Positions 13,572-15,872 of a stretch of 15,872 nt of DNA are shown one piece after another (position 1 is the first letter of the stretch; each line of letters starts with the position of its first letter). Where the stretch lies: NCBI GenBank assembly GCA_964462985.1, contig CAYXAA010000059.1, positions 1-15,872 of the forward strand, read 5' to 3'. The stretch comes from CAYXAA01 sp964462985 (GTDB lineage Bacteria > Pseudomonadota > Alphaproteobacteria > Rhizobiales > Stappiaceae). A program made the translations under genes and the position numbers. The notes under the pieces were generated by a model. It saw only the letters and a list, made by a program, of their open reading frames with translations, made no database searches and was not told the origin of the DNA.

Positions 13572-14474
13572 ATGGCGCCTCTCGTGCACAACCGCGACTT
13601 CGATCCCGCCCACGGGCGCTGCGCCACGGTTTCGGACGCCGTGCGGCGCATGACTGCGCGCAATCCCGGCCCGTTCACCTTCCACGGCACCAACACCTAT
13701 CTCGTCGGCCGCGGCGAAGTCGCCGTGATCGATCCGGGGCCGGCCGACGAAGATCACGTTGGCGCCATTCTCGCGGCGGCCGGCGCACCGATCGTTGCCG
13801 TGGTCGTCACCCACACCCATCGCGACCATTCGCCAGGCGCCCGGCTGCTCGCCGCCCGCTGCGGCGCCCCGATCGTGGGCTGCGCGCCGCATCGACCGGC
13901 GCGCCCGCTCGCCACCGGCGAGGCCAGTCCGCTCGACGCCAGCGCCGACTGTGATCATGTGCCGGACCGGGAACTCGGCGACGGCGACACGCTTGCGATC
14001 GACGGACTGACGCTGACAGCGGTGGCAACGCCCGGCCATACGGCCAATCACCTGTGTCTTTCGTTGGACGACGGTGTGCTGTTCTCGGCCGATCATGTCA
14101 TGGCCTGGTCAACCTCGATCGTGGCGCCGCCGGATGGATCGATGACCGATTACATGGCTTCGCTGGAAAAACTGATCGCGCGCGACGACCGGCTGCTCCT
14201 TCCCGGCCACGGCGGACCGGTGCACGACCCGGCCAGCTATCTGCAAGACCTGAAGGCGCATCGGCTGGGGCGCGAGCGCGCGGTGCTGGAGCGCATCGCT
14301 GCCGGGGACGAAACCATCCCCGAAATGGTCGAAGTGATCTACTCTGGACTCGACCGGGCGCTGCACGGTGCGGCCGCTCTGTCGGTGCTGGCCCAGATCG
14401 AGGCCCTGGTCGAACGGGGCGCCGTGGTGTGCAACGGCCCGCCAAGCCTGACGGCACGCTACCGCCTCGCCTGA
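13572..14474 (+). CDS. MBL-fold metallo-hydrolase (LACTB2-like, with C-terminal winged helix)
   Basis: This is a metallo-beta-lactamase-fold hydrolase of about 300 aa. The metal-binding set is complete: THTHRDH (80-86, giving H81, H83, D85, H86), H156 in TPGHTANH, D174 in SADHVMAW, and H213 in LPGHGGP. The opening NPGPFTFHGTNTYLVG (31-46) and IDPGP (53-57) are typical of the LACTB2 / 'beta-lactamase-like' subgroup. So is the C-terminal helical segment at about 222-300 (ETIPEMVEVIYSG and an Ala/Leu-rich helix), which matches the winged-helix domain of these proteins. LACTB2 is an endoribonuclease; bacterial members are often unassigned, so the substrate (RNA or a thioester) is open. GGAAG lies 6 bp before the ATG. 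The HAD phosphatase follows after 17 bp, so they form an operon. Confidence 0.9.
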   Translation: MAPLVHNRDFDPAHGRCATVSDAVRRMTARNPGPFTFHGTNTYLVGRGEVAVIDPGPADEDHVGAILAAAGAPIVAVVVTHTHRDHSPGARLLAARCGAPIVGCAPHRPARPLATGEASPLDASADCDHVPDRELGDGDTLAIDGLTLTAVATPGHTANHLCLSLDDGVLFSADHVMAWSTSIVAPPDGSMTDYMASLEKLIARDDRLLLPGHGGPVHDPASYLQDLKAHRLGRERAVLERIAAGDETIPEMVEVIYSGLDRALHGAAALSVLAQIEALVERGAVVCNGPPSLTARYRLA

Positions 14475-14491
14475 CAGCGAAAGGCAAGGCC

Positions 14492-15223
14492 GTGACCGCC
14501 TCAGCCCATCGGCCGATCAAGGCGGTGCTGTTCGACAAGGACGGCACCCTGGTCGACTTCCACAAGACGTGGGCGCCAACCTTTTACGAACTGATCACCG
14601 AAGTTGCCGGCGGCGACGAGGAACTGATGGTGCGGCTTGCACGGCCGTGTGGGTATCATCTGGAGGACCGGTTGTTCGCGCCGACCTCGATCATGGTCGC
14701 CGGCTCCAACGAGGAGTTCGCGTTGATCTGGGCCGAGATGCTCGGCATTGCCGACCATGTCGGCTTCCTGCGCGAGGTCGATCAGTCGCTCGGCCGCCTC
14801 AGCCTGCCCCACTTGTCGCCGTTCAACGATCTTCACACCGTGCTCGATCGGCTGATGGAGCTCCGTCTGCCGCTCGGCGTAGCGACCAACGATGCGGAGG
14901 CGTCCGCGCGCGGTCAGCTTCGCGCCATGGGGATCGAGACCCGTTTCACCGGTATTCTCGGCTATGACAGCGGCCATGGCGCCAAGCCAGAGCCGGGCAT
15001 GATCCGCGCCTTATGCACCGCGATCGGGGCCATGCCGGCGGAGGTCGTGATGGTCGGCGACAGCCTCCACGACATGGCCGCTGGCCGCGCCGCCGGCACC
15101 CGGACCGTGGCGCTGACCACCGGAACCGTCGGCGCATCCGTGCTCGCGCCGGCAGCCGACCATGTCGCCGACAGCCTCACGGCCGGGCTCGCGTGGATCG
15201 AGGGCCGCCTGGCTGCGGCCTGA
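14492..15223 (+). CDS. HAD-superfamily phosphatase, phosphoglycolate phosphatase type
   Basis: The 243-aa product has all four HAD motifs. Motif I is FDKDGTLVDF, with nucleophile D15 and acid/base D17; motif II is the threonine in GVATND (T132); motif III is the lysine in GAKPEPGM (K165); motif IV is MVGDSLHDM (D190). The helical cap between motifs I and II (about 25-115) marks subclass IA, the group of phosphoglycolate phosphatase (Gph) and similar small-molecule phosphatases. The substrate cannot be assigned from sequence, so I leave the symbol empty. The GTG at 14492-14494 was chosen because it precedes the DKDGT motif at the usual distance and has AAGGC upstream. An earlier open stretch overlaps the MBL gene in another frame. 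It is probably co-transcribed with the MBL hydrolase. Confidence 0.9.
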   Translation: MTASAHRPIKAVLFDKDGTLVDFHKTWAPTFYELITEVAGGDEELMVRLARPCGYHLEDRLFAPTSIMVAGSNEEFALIWAEMLGIADHVGFLREVDQSLGRLSLPHLSPFNDLHTVLDRLMELRLPLGVATNDAEASARGQLRAMGIETRFTGILGYDSGHGAKPEPGMIRALCTAIGAMPAEVVMVGDSLHDMAAGRAAGTRTVALTTGTVGASVLAPAADHVADSLTAGLAWIEGRLAAA

Positions 15224-15432
15224 TCGATTCCAATGTGCAAGAGTGCGCCTTGCCAACTGCCGCAACGTAATGGCAACCACCGATGAAAATGACTGGCCGG
15301 GCGGCTCTGCCGCGGTTGCAAATGCTGGACTTGGAAGGTCTCCCGTGTAATGTCGCATCGGCCGCCGTGAACGGATTCCCGTCTGTCCGGCAGCATTTGT
15401 TTCTTAAAAGCATCCATAATGGGAGGCACGCC
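15224..15432. other. 209-bp gap before the TRAP receptor gene
   Basis: The gap ends in a strong ribosome site (GGGAGG, 15421-15426) and an AT-rich stretch near 15401-15420. CATAAT at 15415-15420 resembles a -10 but lies too near the start and lacks a well-placed -35. No Rho-independent terminator for the HAD gene and no sigma-54 site are evident. Confidence 0.45.
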
Positions 15433-15872
15433 ATGGATCGTCGTTCATTTATCAAAAAGGCCGGCCTGGCGGGCGCGGGGGCAGCAGCCACGACTCTCGC
15501 CGCGCCCGCGATCGCCCAGGGCAGCCAGACGTGGCGCATGGTCACGACCTGGCCGAAGAATTTCCCCGGCCTCGGCGTCGGCGCGCAGCGCCTGGCGGAT
15601 CGGATCACCGCCGCTTCGGGCGGTCGCCTCACCGTACAGGTCTATGCTGCCGGCGAGCTGGTGCCTGCGCTCCAGGCTCTGGACGCCGTGATCGACGGCT
15701 CGGCAGAGATGAGCCACGGTGCGGCCTATTACTGGCAGAACAAGAGCACAGGCCTCTCCTTCTTCACCGGCGTGCCCTACGGCATGACTTCGCGCGAGCT
15801 CACCGGCTGGGTCCGCTATCTCGGCGGCCAGGAGATCTGGGACGAGATCTACGACCAGTTCGGCGTGCAGGG
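15433..15872 (+). CDS. TRAP transporter solute-binding receptor, TakP/DctP type (partial, 3' part beyond right edge)
   Basis: This is the extracytoplasmic receptor of a TRAP (tripartite ATP-independent periplasmic) transporter, which uses an ion gradient rather than ATP to import organic acids. 146 codons are visible. A twin-arginine signal, MDRRSFIKKAGLAGAG, is followed by an Ala-rich stretch ending near AIA-Q (residue 28). The mature start TWRMVTTWPKNFPGLGVGA and AAGELVPALQALDAVIDGSA (72-91), then YYWQ (99-102) and PYGMTSRELTGW (115-126), closely resemble TakP of Rhodobacter, a 2-oxoacid receptor. The YAAGELVP segment is the family hallmark. The exact substrate is unknown, and the binding arginine lies further on, outside the window. 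GGGAGG at good spacing fixes the ATG at 15433. The membrane partner genes (small and large TRAP subunits) may follow. Confidence 0.88.
   Translation, partial: MDRRSFIKKAGLAGAGAAATTLAAPAIAQGSQTWRMVTTWPKNFPGLGVGAQRLADRITAASGGRLTVQVYAAGELVPALQALDAVIDGSAEMSHGAAYYWQNKSTGLSFFTGVPYGMTSRELTGWVRYLGGQEIWDEIYDQFGVQ

Noticed and set aside
15300..15316. GCGGC-TCT-GCCGC as terminator after the HAD gene
   Set aside because: The stem is only 5 bp, about 80 bp after the stop, and no T-run follows.

Overview
The window is GC-rich DNA (roughly low-60s percent GC by eye) with Shine-Dalgarno-led genes, several GTG starts and long-form phosphate permeases. Together these point to an alphaproteobacterium, most likely Hyphomicrobiales/Rhizobiales; the genus cannot be named from this sequence alone. 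I found no tRNA, rRNA, CRISPR array, insertion sequence, phage gene or integration site. The window looks like ordinary chromosome built around nutrient uptake.

Region 1 (1-5809, minus strand) is a phosphate-starvation locus in the order phoR, pstS, pstC, pstA, pstB, with pstB cut by the left edge. A well-formed Pho box lies between phoR and pstS. It should let phosphorylated PhoB switch on the high-affinity Pst importer separately from read-through out of phoR. pstS is separated from pstC by an 11-bp perfect stem-loop, and pstC and pstA overlap by 4 bp. PstS captures periplasmic phosphate, PstC and PstA form the channel, PstB hydrolyses ATP, and PhoR is the sensor kinase normally controlled through the Pst complex.

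Region 2 (about 5810-7833) holds a plus-strand TPR protein gene divergent from phoR. Convergent to it are two minus-strand genes: an SRPBCC (AHSA1-like) protein and a protein resembling the DUF6065 family.

Region 3 (7984-12518, minus strand) is a polyamine-type ABC importer in the order potD, potA, potB, potC. PotD carries a twin-arginine signal peptide. A very stable-looking stem-loop with a cUUCGg tetraloop lies between potD and potA, and potB and potC overlap by 4 bp. PotB is much longer than usual because a Pro/Ser/Ala-rich stretch and a predicted coiled coil sit between its first and second membrane helices. This is the most unusual feature of the window.

Region 4 (12519-15872) starts with a 307-bp gap upstream of potD holding a perfect inverted repeat and a short direct repeat. 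It continues with a minus-strand lipoprotein of unknown function. Divergent from that is a plus-strand pair: an MBL-fold hydrolase of the LACTB2 type with a C-terminal winged helix, and a HAD phosphatase of the phosphoglycolate phosphatase type. The window ends inside a TRAP-transporter solute receptor resembling TakP/DctP, also with a twin-arginine signal.

I see no clear undescribed multi-gene system. The best leads are the PotB insertion and the repeated use of strong stem-loops just after binding-protein genes.
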